64,000 bases of DNA. It comes from Anaerovibrio lipolyticus DSM 3074 (GTDB taxonomy: Bacteria; Bacillota; Negativicutes; Selenomonadales; Selenomonadaceae). The DNA is taken from positions 31,653 to 95,652 of the forward strand of contig NZ_FQYW01000013.1 of assembly GCF_900141865.1 (NCBI RefSeq). The letters run 5' to 3'. Made by a program: the position numbers and the translations under genes. Below the pieces are notes generated by a model. That model had not been told where the DNA came from, searched no databases, and was given only the letters and a program-made list of their open reading frames with translations. This document shows positions 52,892 through 62,116 of this stretch, piece after piece. How positions within the stretch are numbered: position 1 is the stretch's first letter; every line of letters starts with the position of its first letter.

Positions 52892-53163
52892 CATGAAGTG
52901 TAAAGCATGTTCATAATGAAAAGGCATTGAGCGAGAGAAGTAATCAGCAGAGCTTTCCAGAGAACTGTGGGTTGGTGCAACACAGCAAGTGAAACTGACG
53001 AAATACACTCGTGAGCTGCAGGCTGAACTGGTAGTAGGCCTTGTCGGAAGCCCCCGTTATCGTAGGCTAGGGTATGTTAGTACCCGAAGAGAGTGGCTTG
53101 CCAAGGCAAGCAGGGTGGTACCGCGAGTGATGACTCGTCCCTGTTATAGGGGCGAGTTTTTTT
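52892..53163 (+). promoter_or_regulatory. Tyrosine T-box leader of aroF-tyrA
   Basis: A classic T-box riboswitch. Stem I contains GAGAGAAGTAATCAGCAGAG and GGGTTGGTGCAACAC. The likely specifier is TAC (Tyr) at 53004-53006 in GACGAAATACACTCG. The antiterminator carries GGGTGGTACCGCG (53113-53125); its TGGT pairs with an ACCA tRNA end. The terminator is ACTCGTCCC/GGGGCGAGT (53133-53141 with 53149-53157) followed by T's. Uncharged tRNA-Tyr should open the operon. The open frame across it (52989-53234) is an artefact. Confidence 0.92.
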
Positions 53164-53234
53164 ATTTTCTGCCTGTACATTTTCTTCAAACTAACGAATT
53201 TTGCAGTATTGTTTATTTGAGGAGGAAAAAAATT

Positions 53235-54248
53235 ATGATTATTGTAATGGCACCAGGTTCAACAGCAGAGGATTTAGAGAGAGTAAAAACTAAAATAAAG
53301 TCTGAGGGGCTGGATTATCATTTGTCCACGGGAACTTCCCGTACTATTGTTGGTGTTATCGGTGATAAGAAGGCCATCAGCGAGCTGGAGATGCATTGTG
53401 CCCTGCCGGGGGTAGAAAAAACTGTTCGTATAACTGAGAAATACAAATTGGTAAGCCGTGAATTCAAACAGGAAAATTCTGTTATTGATGTAGGCGGTGT
53501 AAAAATCGGTGGACCGGAGCCTGTGGTAATGGCAGGACCATGTGCCGTGGAAAGTATGGACCAGCTCATGGAGGCAGCTCAAGCCGTTGCTGAAGGCGGA
53601 GCCCAGTTCCTTCGTGGTGGTGCTTACAAGCCTCGTACTTCTCCTTATGATTTTCAGGGAATGGCTGAGGATGGCCTGCAGATGCTTCGTAAGGCCGCAG
53701 ACAAATTCAACTTGAAGGTAGTAACTGAGGTACTGGACCAACGTACTGTGGAGGAAGTGGCAGAGTACACTGATGTGCTTCAGATTGGTGCCCGTAATAT
53801 GCAGAATTTCCAGCTTTTGAAGGAGGTTGGCCGGGCTGGCAGACCAGTTCTTCTGAAAAGAGGTCTTTGTGCTACCATCAAGGAATGGTTAAATGCTGCT
53901 GAATATGTTATGAGCTCAGGCTGTGATGATGTTATTTTCTGTGAGCGTGGTATTCGTACCTATGAAACCTACACAAGAAATACTCTGGATCTTAGTGCAG
54001 TGGTTGCCGTTAAGGAATTATCCCATTTGCCTATTATTGTGGATCCAAGCCATGGTACTGGCCGTCGCAGCATGGTAAGTCCGATGGCAAAGGCAGCTAT
54101 AGCTGCCGGGGCTGATGGCCTTATTATTGAGGTACATCCACATCCAGAGGTGGCTCTTTGCGATGGAGATCAGTCCTTGACTCCGGAGGAATTTAAAAAG
54201 GTAATGGCTGAAATTAAGCGTATGTCCGCCATTTTAAGGGAGGAATAA
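53235..54248 (+). CDS. aroF: 3-deoxy-7-phosphoheptulonate synthase (DAHP synthase)
   Basis: A 337-residue type I-beta DAHP synthase, the entry step of aromatic amino acid synthesis. Residues 1-70 form a ferredoxin-like regulatory domain (MIIVMAPGSTAEDLERV). The barrel begins near VMAGPCAVES and includes GGAYKPRTSPYDFQG, QIGARNMQNFQLL and DPSHGTGRR. ATG 53235 is used because GGAGGAAAAA lies upstream; earlier in-frame codons belong to the T-box. tyrA follows 3 bp later. Confidence 0.95.
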   Translation: MIIVMAPGSTAEDLERVKTKIKSEGLDYHLSTGTSRTIVGVIGDKKAISELEMHCALPGVEKTVRITEKYKLVSREFKQENSVIDVGGVKIGGPEPVVMAGPCAVESMDQLMEAAQAVAEGGAQFLRGGAYKPRTSPYDFQGMAEDGLQMLRKAADKFNLKVVTEVLDQRTVEEVAEYTDVLQIGARNMQNFQLLKEVGRAGRPVLLKRGLCATIKEWLNAAEYVMSSGCDDVIFCERGIRTYETYTRNTLDLSAVVAVKELSHLPIIVDPSHGTGRRSMVSPMAKAAIAAGADGLIIEVHPHPEVALCDGDQSLTPEEFKKVMAEIKRMSAILREE

Positions 54249-54251
54249 TCA

Positions 54252-55142
54252 ATGGCCAGATTAAATCTTGCCATAATTGGTGTGGGCCTTATTGGTGGCT
54301 CCTTGGGACTTTGTTTAAAGGATAAAATGGGAGATGACATTTACATAACCGGCCAGTGCCGTACTCAGGAATCCATGGATAAGGCCATGGAAATGGGGGC
54401 AGTTGATTTTGCTTCTTCTGATATTGAAGAAGTGGTTAGGGATTCAGATGTTATCTTCCTTAGTACCCCTGTATTGCAGATGGTGCCTATGGTGGAGAAA
54501 ATGCTTCCATATTTAAAGTCAGGTGCTATCATAACTGATGCCGGAAGTACAAAGCAGTTTATTTGGAAAAATCTGCAGAAGATTTTGCCACCGGATATTT
54601 ATTACGTTGCGGGGCATCCAATGACTGGCCGTGAGATGAGCGGCGTTACGGCAGCCAAGAAGGACCTCTTTGAAAATAAGTGCTATGTAATAGTAGAAAA
54701 TACCGGAGCACCGAAGGAGGCTACGGATAAGATTTGTGAGCTGGTAAGGCTCACCGGGGCGGATTTGGAAACTCTGGATATAGCTCAGCACGACCGTTGT
54801 GCTTCTGTAATAAGTCATATTCCGCATGTGGCGGCAGCAGGTCTGGTAACGCTTTTGAATCGCAGTCATGGTGATATGGAAGCCTGCCTTAAGCTGGCGG
54901 GAGGCGGATTTAAGGATACCACCCGCATAGCTTCCTCTAATGCAGATATGTGGGCAGACATTTGCATGACTAATCAGGAGGCTATAACCAATCATTTGAA
55001 GCTGTTACAGGGAATTTTGGCAGAGGTTATTGTGGCCATAGAAAGCGGGGATCGTCAGGCGGTTCACGACTATTTTGCGGAATCAAAAAAACGGCGTGAC
55101 AGTATTTTGGAACAGACCAAGAATATGTATGAACTGATATAA
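54252..55142 (+). CDS. tyrA: Prephenate dehydrogenase
   Basis: A 296-residue NAD(P)-dependent enzyme converting prephenate to 4-hydroxyphenylpyruvate for tyrosine. Its Rossmann start is LAIIGVGLIGGSLG; the active-site block is YVAGHPMTGREMSG, followed by the helical dimer domain (DRCASVISHIPHVAAAGLV). No ACT domain is fused. It is coupled to aroF and governed by the Tyr T-box, so the operon serves tyrosine supply. Confidence 0.94.
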   Translation: MARLNLAIIGVGLIGGSLGLCLKDKMGDDIYITGQCRTQESMDKAMEMGAVDFASSDIEEVVRDSDVIFLSTPVLQMVPMVEKMLPYLKSGAIITDAGSTKQFIWKNLQKILPPDIYYVAGHPMTGREMSGVTAAKKDLFENKCYVIVENTGAPKEATDKICELVRLTGADLETLDIAQHDRCASVISHIPHVAAAGLVTLLNRSHGDMEACLKLAGGGFKDTTRIASSNADMWADICMTNQEAITNHLKLLQGILAEVIVAIESGDRQAVHDYFAESKKRRDSILEQTKNMYELI

Positions 55143-55150
55143 TATGTAGG

Positions 55151-55176
55151 GAGAAGAATTATTTATAGTTCTTCTC
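55151..55176 (+). terminator. Hairpin after tyrA
   Basis: GAGAAGAA (55151-55158) pairs with TTCTTCTC (55169-55176), followed by a weak TTATTCT tract. Confidence 0.5.
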
Positions 55177-55383
55177 CTTATTCTATTTATAATTTTTATA
55201 ATATTTTAAAAGGCTTTTATGATACTTAAAAAAATAATGTTATTCCATTAATTATTAACGTATAATAATTATTAACATGACACTGAAAACATGATATGAT
55301 AGCATGTATAGTATGGGAATTAATAATTATGTATTGATGCGGAATCAGGTCAATTCATAATTGTAACGAGGGAGGATAATGGT

Positions 55384-57102
55384 ATGAATTTTATGAACAA
55401 TATCAAAGTGGCTTATAAGCTGCTTATTCTGGCTGTTATTTCAGCTATTGGAATGGCAATTATAAGTTTCTTTGGATTCACGGCTTTGGAAAAAGCTCAG
55501 AATGACATGACACATTTGTATAATGTGAATGTAACTGGGCTTGTGCATCTGGGCAATGCACGTCAGGGTATGCGCTCCGCCCAGACCATGACGGTTATTA
55601 TGACCACCGTCAAGGATGATCCGGCTCGTATGAAGGAGCTTCAGGGCAAATATGATGCTGCAATTAAGACCACAGATGAAAATCTTGAGGCGTTTAATAA
55701 GGCTTCAGGTGGTGTAGGTGATACTGCCGAAAAATATGCCAAAACTGCTCAGGATTGGGCAAAGCTCAAGGAAGGCCTCAATGCTTCTGTAAGACAGTCC
55801 CAGAGCGGTAATCAGGCAGAAGGTGAGGCTATATACAATCGTAATTCCAAGCTGGCAGCTGAGGTAGCCAGTGATTTGGCAAAGCTTGCTGATGAGGCAG
55901 CCGAGGCCGCAGCAGAAATTGACAGAATCAACGACGAAGAAAGTGATGCTGCTCAGCGAAATATGATTATACTGAGCTTAGTTACTTTGGTAATATTGGT
56001 TGTAGTTGTAATGTGGATTACCAAGGAAATTACTTCTCCGCTTAAAAAGATGATGGGAATTTGCCGTAAGCTGCGTGATGGTGATTTCCGCACTGATAAC
56101 AATGGTGTAGATCGCGGTGATGAGTTTGGTGATATGGAAAGAGCTATTGATGATGTTTGTGTTACCCTCAATAAGCTGATGCGCCAGATTAGCCGTTCCT
56201 CCGAGCAGCTTGCTGCCAGCTCCGAGGAGCTGACAGCTTCCGCCGGTCAGTCCGCCCAGGCCTCCGACCAGGTGGCTCAGAATGTAACCACATCTGCTTC
56301 TGCTGTTATTGAACAGCAGCAATTGCTGCAGGACATGAAGGCTTCTGTAGATAAATCCAATGAGGCAGTTGAGAATCTTGGTAATGTTGCCGGAGCAGTT
56401 ACCAACGAAGCCCGGTCCGCTAATGATCAGGCAGAGGATGGTACCAGAGCTATTGAATTTGCTGTTCAGCAGATTCTGTCTGCTGAGGCTATTGTTAAAG
56501 AATCTGCCGATACTGTCAATAAGCTGGGCCAGAGCTCCCAGGAAATTGGTCAGATTGTGGAGACCATTTCCGGTATTGCGGGACAGACCAATCTGTTGGC
56601 TCTGAACGCTGCTATTGAGGCAGCCCGTGCAGGCGAGCAGGGCCGTGGATTTGCCGTTGTAGCAGAGGAAGTAAGAAAGCTGGCTGAGGAGTCACAGAAT
56701 GCTGCCCAGCAGATTACTGCTCTTATTAAGGGAATACAGGATAATACAAGTGATGCAGTTGCATCTATGGAAAAGGGCAGCAGAGCTGTTCGTGAAGGCA
56801 GTGCTTCCGTTGAAAAGCTGCGTGAGACCTTCCAGGCTATCAATGCAGCCTCCAATGGTGTAGTAGAGCGTGCTCAGAACATGATTGAGGAGCTCCATGC
56901 CGTATCTGAGGATACCCAAAATATCAACGAAAAATCTGTACGTATTGCCGGCAAGGGCGATGAAGTATCTCAGGAAATGGAAAGCGTTTCTGCTGCTTCC
57001 GAGGAGCAGAGTGCTTCTGCAACTGAGATAGCTGATGCAAGCCAGTCCTTGGCTGATTTGGCTCAGGAATTGCAGACTTCATTGCAGAAGTTCAGATTCT
57101 AA
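55384..57102 (+). CDS. Methyl-accepting chemotaxis protein
   Basis: A 572-residue chemoreceptor. The N-terminal span ([20 protein letters not shown]) is followed by a periplasmic four-helix bundle domain (residues about 32-190), a second span ([17 protein letters not shown]), a HAMP domain, and a cytoplasmic signalling rod. The conserved tip is [20 protein letters not shown] then [20 protein letters not shown]. Methylation helices are Glu/Gln-rich on both sides. ATG 55384 follows GAGGGAGG. The ligand is unknown. Confidence 0.94.
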   Translation: MNFMNNIKVAYKLLILAVISAIGMAIISFFGFTALEKAQNDMTHLYNVNVTGLVHLGNARQGMRSAQTMTVIMTTVKDDPARMKELQGKYDAAIKTTDENLEAFNKASGGVGDTAEKYAKTAQDWAKLKEGLNASVRQSQSGNQAEGEAIYNRNSKLAAEVASDLAKLADEAAEAAAEIDRINDEESDAAQRNMIILSLVTLVILVVVVMWITKEITSPLKKMMGICRKLRDGDFRTDNNGVDRGDEFGDMERAIDDVCVTLNKLMRQISRSSEQLAASSEELTASAGQSAQASDQVAQNVTTSASAVIEQQQLLQDMKASVDKSNEAVENLGNVAGAVTNEARSANDQAEDGTRAIEFAVQQILSAEAIVKESADTVNKLGQSSQEIGQIVETISGIAGQTNLLALNAAIEAARAGEQGRGFAVVAEEVRKLAEESQNAAQQITALIKGIQDNTSDAVASMEKGSRAVREGSASVEKLRETFQAINAASNGVVERAQNMIEELHAVSEDTQNINEKSVRIAGKGDEVSQEMESVSAASEEQSASATEIADASQSLADLAQELQTSLQKFRF

Positions 57103-57127
57103 AGTAATCTAATAAAAACAACAAAAG

Positions 57128-57169
57128 AGGTATGTGTGAAATGTTTCCATTTCGGCACATACCTTTTTT
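57128..57169 (+). terminator. Terminator after the chemoreceptor gene
   Basis: AGGTATGTGTGAAAT (57128-57142) pairs with ATTTCGGCACATACCT (57149-57164), followed by T's. It also faces the converging CBS-domain gene. Confidence 0.8.
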
Positions 57170-57188
57170 AGTGCAGTGATTGATTAAG

Positions 57189-58509
57189 TTAATCCTCAGA
57201 TTCAGGCTGGGGCTGTTCCTCTTTTTGAGTACAGATAATCTTATCAACTCTATATTTATCCAGACGGCTTATTTCAAAGGTGAAGTCATCCCATTCAACC
57301 GTTTCCCCCTTTTTAGGAATATAGCCAAAGAGGGAAGTGACGAAGCCCCCCCATGGTCTGGTAATAGTCCTGTTCTTCCTCAGGCAGCTCATCAATATCA
57401 AATTTTTCCTTGAAGTCATCAATGGAGCACATACCGTCAATGTACCATTCATTATCATCCTTTGGCACAATTTGTAATTGCTCCTGTTCATTTACATTAT
57501 TGGTATCTCCGATAAGCTCCAGAAGAATATCCTGTAGGGTAATAAATCCAATTACGCCGCCGTATTCGTCAAGCACCACCGCCTCATGGATACCTGATTC
57601 CTTAAACTGCTCCAGTACACGGAAGGTTTCCATTGAGCGGGGAATGAACATTGGTTTACGTATAAATGGCTCAAGCTCTAATGGTTCGCTATTAAGGGCG
57701 GCATTTAAAATATCCTTTGTGTAAATGACACCGCAGAATTCATCCAGGCTGTCACGCCCCACTGGGATAATGTACTCTGAGGAGTTCTTTATCAGGTCAA
57801 GGTTATGCTCCAGTGAATCACTCATATCCAGCCACATCATCTGGGTTCTTGGTGTCATAAGGGAGTATGCAGTCTGGTCGCTCATATGAAACACACGGTC
57901 CACCAAATCCTGTTCTGTTTTTTCAAAGGTTCCGTCCTCTGTACCCTGCTCAATAAGATCCTTAACCTCGTCTTCGGTGACCACATCTTCGTATTTCAGA
58001 TTAATACCGAAGAAGCTGAGGAAGAAGCTGGCAGAGGCTTCAAGAATGGCTGTAATCGGTCTGGTGACCTTTACTAGAGTACGCAACGTGCCCTGGCAAT
58101 TAATAAGTGTCTGCTCAGGATGACGCATAGCAATGGAGTTTGGTAAAAACTCGGAAAGTAGCAGGGTGAAATAGGTAACCACTACAATGCTGGCCACCAA
58201 GGCAACAGTATCATGATATGGAAGAAAGCTAATATATTTACTTACCACTGGAGAAAGCAGTACACTGGTGGCAACACCCATCAATATGCTTACAAGAGTA
58301 ATGCCAATCTGAACCACCACAAAAGCCAACTCTGGTGCCTCAAAAAGCTCCAGGGCAGCTTTTGCATCTGGAATATTGTCATCAACCATTTTTTCCAATC
58401 GGCTTTTATGACTTTCGGTCAGAGACGTCTCAGCCATGGCAAAAAAAACATTAATCAGCATTAAAACAAATATTATGGCAAATATAAGTGTGGGGTGATA
58501 GGTATCCAA
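57189..58509 (-). pseudogene. CBS/CorC-HlyC domain membrane protein, frameshifted
   Basis: A hemolysin-C/CorC-like protein of about 440 residues. An N-terminal DUF21 membrane domain (LIFAIIFVLMLINVFFAMAE), paired CBS domains (VFHMSDQTAYSLMTPR, VVLDEYGGVIGFITLQDIL) and a CorC_HlyC C-terminal domain are all present. The frame breaks at seven C on the plus strand (57346-57352): DYYQTMGGLRHF should read DYYQTMGGFVTSLFGYIPKK if one G is removed. The rest then ends at 57189. TTG 58509 with AAGGA 10 nt upstream is the likely start. Real pseudogene or sequencing error cannot be told. Confidence 0.8.
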
Positions 58510-58658
58510 AAAAAGCACATCCTTTATGTATTGATATTTTAGATTAAACTTTATTTTATCATTATTTGGGGAGTATATCCATATTTTCCTTGACACGTGA
58601 ATACATCATATTTTATATATTGTCTTGTGAGCATGGCGGATAGAAAGGATGGGGGATT

Positions 58659-59351
58659 ATGAAAATTATAGGATTGCTTGGCGGAATGAGTTGGGAAAGT
58701 ACAGTTACTTATTATGAGATATTGAACAGAACTGTTGCTGAAAAGCTGGGAGGCTATCATAGTGCTAAAATTATGATGTATAATGTGGACTTTGCCCCTC
58801 TGGAAAATAATATGGGCACCGGTAACTGGGCCGCCAATGCTGAGATTTTATCAAAGGCTGCCAAACGCTTGGAGAATGCCGGAGCGGAGTTTATCGTTAT
58901 TGCCACTAATACAATGCACAAGCTGGTGCCGGATATAGAGAAGAAAATTAACATACCTATTTTACATATTGCCGATACCACAGCAAAGAAGATAAAAGAG
59001 GATGGCTTGACCAAGGTGGGGTTCTTGGGGACCAAGTTTTCCATGACCCAGGATTTTCTGCATGAACGGTTCAGAAAGGCTGGTCTGGAGGTAATGATAC
59101 CTGATGAAGCAGATATTGAGCTTGTAAATAATGTTATATTTGATGAACTGTGCTTGGGAAAGGTTCTGGAATCATCCCGCAAAGAGTATCAGCGCATTAT
59201 ATCTTCCATGAAGGAACAAGGAGCAGAGGGAGTTATCCTGGGCTGTACAGAAATCGGTATGCTGATATCTGCTGAGGATAGTGTACTTCCGGTATATGAT
59301 ACTACCCTGATTCATGCCCGTGAGGCTGCCTTAAAGGCTTTGGAGGATTAA
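58659..59351 (+). CDS. Aspartate/glutamate racemase family protein
   Basis: A 230-residue two-domain racemase of the Asp/Glu family. It starts GLLGGMSWESTVTYYEILN. The first catalytic position is Thr83 in ATNTMHK, where most racemases have Cys. The second is the Cys of LGCTEIGM (about residue 196). The same Thr/Cys pair is known in the E. coli YgeA-type L-Asp/Glu-specific racemase, so one-directional or L-specific activity is possible. Single gene with its own ribosome site (GAAAGGATGGGG). Confidence 0.88.
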   Translation: MKIIGLLGGMSWESTVTYYEILNRTVAEKLGGYHSAKIMMYNVDFAPLENNMGTGNWAANAEILSKAAKRLENAGAEFIVIATNTMHKLVPDIEKKINIPILHIADTTAKKIKEDGLTKVGFLGTKFSMTQDFLHERFRKAGLEVMIPDEADIELVNNVIFDELCLGKVLESSRKEYQRIISSMKEQGAEGVILGCTEIGMLISAEDSVLPVYDTTLIHAREAALKALED

Positions 59352-59414
59352 GCGAAAGGGTACGTAAATTATTTTTGGAAAGGTGTTTGCTCATAATCAA
59401 TAGGAGAGAATTGG

Positions 59415-60008
59415 ATGACTGTAATATTATATATTCACGGAAAGGGCGGCAGTGCAGCAGAGGCTGACCATTATAAGGCTATTTTTCCTGGTGCGGCGGT
59501 AATAGGTCTGGACTACAAGACCAGCTCACCGTGGGAAACGGGAAGGGAAATAACGGCCTGTGTGGAGAAGCTAAAAAAACAGTATGACGATGTAGTATTG
59601 GTCGCCAACAGCATCGGAGCATTCTTTAGCATGAACGGTGAGTTGGAGGGGCTGGTAAAGAAGGCGTACTTTATTTCGCCCATTGTGGATATGGAAAAAT
59701 TAATTGTGGATATGATGGCATGGGCTAATGTGACCGAGGCTGAGCTGCAGGCCAAGGGGACTATTTCCACTGAATTTGGGGAGAATTTGTCCTGGGAGTA
59801 TTTGAACTATGTACGGACTCATCCCATTAGCTGGAATGTGCCAACCAAAATATTGTATGGCAGTGAGGATAAGCTGACTTCCTTGGCAACCATGGAGGAA
59901 TTTACAGAGATGCACAATGCCCAACTAACTGTTATGGAGAAGGGTGAGCATTGGTTCCACACCGAGGAGCAGATGGAATTTTTGGATAATTGGATTATGA
60001 CAAATTAG
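59415..60008 (+). CDS. Alpha/beta hydrolase
   Basis: A 197-residue small hydrolase of the alpha/beta fold. It begins ILYIHGKGGSAAEA with the oxyanion HG motif. The nucleophile is Ser in LVANSIGAFFS, a variant of GxSxG with Ala at the first Gly. Asp lies in YGSEDKLTS and His in KGEHWFHTEEQ. The substrate is unknown. First of four short genes (hydrolase, acetyltransferase, two flavodoxin-like proteins) packed on the same strand. Confidence 0.85.
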   Translation: MTVILYIHGKGGSAAEADHYKAIFPGAAVIGLDYKTSSPWETGREITACVEKLKKQYDDVVLVANSIGAFFSMNGELEGLVKKAYFISPIVDMEKLIVDMMAWANVTEAELQAKGTISTEFGENLSWEYLNYVRTHPISWNVPTKILYGSEDKLTSLATMEEFTEMHNAQLTVMEKGEHWFHTEEQMEFLDNWIMTN

Positions 60009-60028
60009 TTTAGAAAGAAGCGAGAAAA

Positions 60029-60667
60029 TTGAATAATAAAGATATAATAATTCGACGGGAAACAGAGCAGGACTACCGTGCTGTAGAAAATCTGGTACGT
60101 GAAGCATTTTGGAATGTGTACCGTCCCGGATGCGTGGAGCATTATGTACTGCATAAGCTGAGAGATAATGCTGATTTTGTGCCAGAGCTGGACTTTGTTA
60201 TGGAAAAGGGAGGCGTACTCATTGGCCAGAATATATTTATGCGGGCTATTATTAAGGCTGATAATGGGCAAAATATTCCGGTAATGGCCATGGGACCAAT
60301 CTCTATTGCTCCCGAATACAAGCGCCAGGGCTATGGAAAGCTGCTGCTTGATTATTGCCTTGAGCAAGCTGCAGAGCTGGGCTGTGGTGCCATGTGCTTT
60401 GAAGGAAATATTGATTTTTATGGCAAGAGCGGCTTTGCCTATGCCAGTGATTTTGGTATCCGCTATCATGGCCTGCCCGAGGGGTCGGATGCTTCCTTCT
60501 TCCTTTGCAAGGAGTTAAAGCCGGGCTATTTATCTGGTATTACAGGGGAATATGCTCCACCAGCCGGCTACATGGTTGCCGAGGAAAATCCTGAGGAATT
60601 GGAAGCCTTTGAAGCCCAGTTCCCGTATAAGGAAAAGAAAGTCTTGCCAGGACAGATCTTTGGGTAA
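60029..60667 (+). CDS. GNAT acetyltransferase
   Basis: A 212-residue GNAT protein with the acetyl-CoA motif GPISIAPEYKRQGYGKLLLDY (about residues 89-109) and a second typical segment CFEGNIDFYGKSGF. The C-terminal 60 residues form an extra domain seen in YhbS-type acetyltransferases. TTG 60029 is the likely start. The substrate is unknown. Confidence 0.87.
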   Translation: MNNKDIIIRRETEQDYRAVENLVREAFWNVYRPGCVEHYVLHKLRDNADFVPELDFVMEKGGVLIGQNIFMRAIIKADNGQNIPVMAMGPISIAPEYKRQGYGKLLLDYCLEQAAELGCGAMCFEGNIDFYGKSGFAYASDFGIRYHGLPEGSDASFFLCKELKPGYLSGITGEYAPPAGYMVAEENPEELEAFEAQFPYKEKKVLPGQIFG

Positions 60668-60693
60668 TTATTTAATGGCATTGCGGAGGAGCC

Positions 60694-61200
60694 ATGGTAC
60701 TTATCATAAACACGACTTCAAATAGCAATATGTCAGAAATATTAAAAGGGCTTCTTAATCAGAAAAAGACAGATTTTGATGTCATTGATACAGCTGATAT
60801 GAACATAAGCCATTGCATGGGCTGTGGTCATTGCTGGCTGAAGAACCCCGGCACTTGTGTCATTAATGACGATTATGCAGGGATAATGCAGAAAATAATT
60901 ACTGCAGACCAGCTATGGGTTATTTCTGATACGGCTCTTGGTTTTTTGAACCATAAGGGGAAGAATGTTTTTGATCGGATACTGCCGATTCTCTGTATTT
61001 ATCTTGAGTTTCGTGGTGACCAGATGCGGCATATACTTCGTTATGATAAGAGGACGGATATTGGGATTATTTATCAGGGGGAAGCCAATAGAAACTATCT
61101 GCAGCAGTGGCTGGACAGGTGTACTGATAATCTGGACAGCAAATCCCTGGGAGCTTATCCTGTGGCTGAGTTAAAGGAGGCAGCAAAATGCATGCACTGA
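60694..61200 (+). CDS. Flavodoxin-like NADPH-dependent FMN reductase family protein
   Basis: A 168-residue flavodoxin-fold protein. It starts LIINTTSNSNMSEILKGLL, and the cysteine-containing motif HCMGCGHCWLKNPGTC is typical of iron-sulfur/flavin oxidoreductases of the IsfD/WrbA-related group. A role in electron transfer or quinone/nitro reduction is plausible. It overlaps the next flavodoxin-like gene by 13 bp, so they form a pair. Confidence 0.8.
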   Translation: MVLIINTTSNSNMSEILKGLLNQKKTDFDVIDTADMNISHCMGCGHCWLKNPGTCVINDDYAGIMQKIITADQLWVISDTALGFLNHKGKNVFDRILPILCIYLEFRGDQMRHILRYDKRTDIGIIYQGEANRNYLQQWLDRCTDNLDSKSLGAYPVAELKEAAKCMH

Positions 61201-61844
61201 TTATTAATGGCAGTCCACGGGTGAAGCAGTTCAGCAATACGGATAAGATATTGGAAAAGTTTACAGCAGGGCTTCGGGAATGTGGTTGTTCCGTTGAGGT
61301 TTATGAGATTTCTGTCCGTAATGACTGGGAGAAAATCAGGGAAGCCTTTAAGGAAAATGATAATATCATAATCGCATTGCCTCTGTATGTGGAATGTGTT
61401 CCGGGGCTGTTGATGGAGTTTTTGGAAGGTCTTGCCCCCAAGGATGAAAATACCCGATTGTCCTTTATTTTACAGAGTGGTTTTGCTGAAGGCGCTCAGC
61501 TTCGCTGCGGTGAGAATTATTTAAGATTATTGGCCGGGCAGCTGGGGTGCAAATATGGTGGAACCCTGGTAAAGGGGGATAATTTCGGCATACGTTTTGC
61601 TGAAGGTAAGGAACGGGATAAAATAACCGAGCCTTACCGTAAAATGGGGCAGATTTTCGCTCAAAATGGCGATTTCTTTTCTGATGAATGCCGTAAATTC
61701 ACCGGGCCAGAAATCTTTCCACTTCCTCTGCGCCTATTTTTAAAGCTGCTGTTTAAAACAGTACAGCGCAAAAACTTTCAAAAAGTGGCCACAAAATGGG
61801 GCTGCACCAAGCCACTGGATTATAAGCCTTATAAGGAAAAATGA
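61188..61844 (+). CDS. Flavodoxin-like NAD(P)H-dependent oxidoreductase
   Basis: A 218-residue protein of the flavodoxin superfamily. It starts ALIINGSPRVKQFSNTDKIL, with the phosphate-binding GSPR for FMN. IIIALPLYVECVPGLLMEFLEG matches the second flavin-contact strand. The C-terminal part is basic and helical (FLKLLFKTVQRKN). It overlaps the preceding flavodoxin-like gene, suggesting a two-protein redox unit. A terminator follows. Confidence 0.8.
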   Translation: MHALIINGSPRVKQFSNTDKILEKFTAGLRECGCSVEVYEISVRNDWEKIREAFKENDNIIIALPLYVECVPGLLMEFLEGLAPKDENTRLSFILQSGFAEGAQLRCGENYLRLLAGQLGCKYGGTLVKGDNFGIRFAEGKERDKITEPYRKMGQIFAQNGDFFSDECRKFTGPEIFPLPLRLFLKLLFKTVQRKNFQKVATKWGCTKPLDYKPYKEK

Positions 61845-61861
61845 TATTAAGTTGATAATAT

Positions 61862-61901
61862 AAAAACGGCAAATGCTATATTTGGGCATTTGCTGTTTTT
61901 T
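61862..61901 (+). terminator. Terminator after the flavodoxin-like genes
   Basis: AAAAACGGCAAATGC (61862-61876) pairs with GCATTTGCTGTTTTT (61886-61900) over 15 bp with one G-T pair; the T-rich arm doubles as the T tract. Confidence 0.85.
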
Positions 61902-61946
61902 AATATGTTTTTGTTGTAGCGATTTAATTATGTCATTTCGAGTTTC

Positions 61947-61979
61947 AATTTAGTCATTTTACATGGAAATGACTAAATT
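61947..61979. promoter_or_regulatory. 13-bp perfect inverted repeat upstream of hsdM
   Basis: AATTTAGTCATTT (61947-61959) and AAATGACTAAATT (61967-61979) are exact complements around a 7-bp loop. TGTCATTTCG at 61931 echoes part of it. Probably an operator or hairpin in the 270-bp gap before the type I R-M locus. Confidence 0.55.
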
Positions 61980-62063
61980 AAATTACTTGATGAGTAAGTT
62001 AAAAAGTTGTATCATTAAATCGTACATAAGTACTAAAAAAGAATTATTTATCTTTAAAAAAAT

Positions 62064-62086
62064 AAAGTATAGGTGTGCTATACTTT
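62064..62086. promoter_or_regulatory. 9-bp inverted repeat over the probable hsdM -10
   Basis: AAAGTATAG (62064-62072), GTGTG, CTATACTTT (62078-62086) form perfect arms. The right arm contains an extended -10 (TGCTATACT, 62076-62084). A dimeric repressor bound here would block the promoter, a usual design for restriction-modification control. Confidence 0.55.
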
Positions 62087-62116
62087 AGGTATATACAGAT
62101 GTGGAGGAATAATTGA

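Noticed and set aside
52989..53234. N-terminal extension of aroF by 82 codons
   Set aside because: This segment is the T-box RNA; the ATG at 53235 has the ribosome site and the normal protein start.
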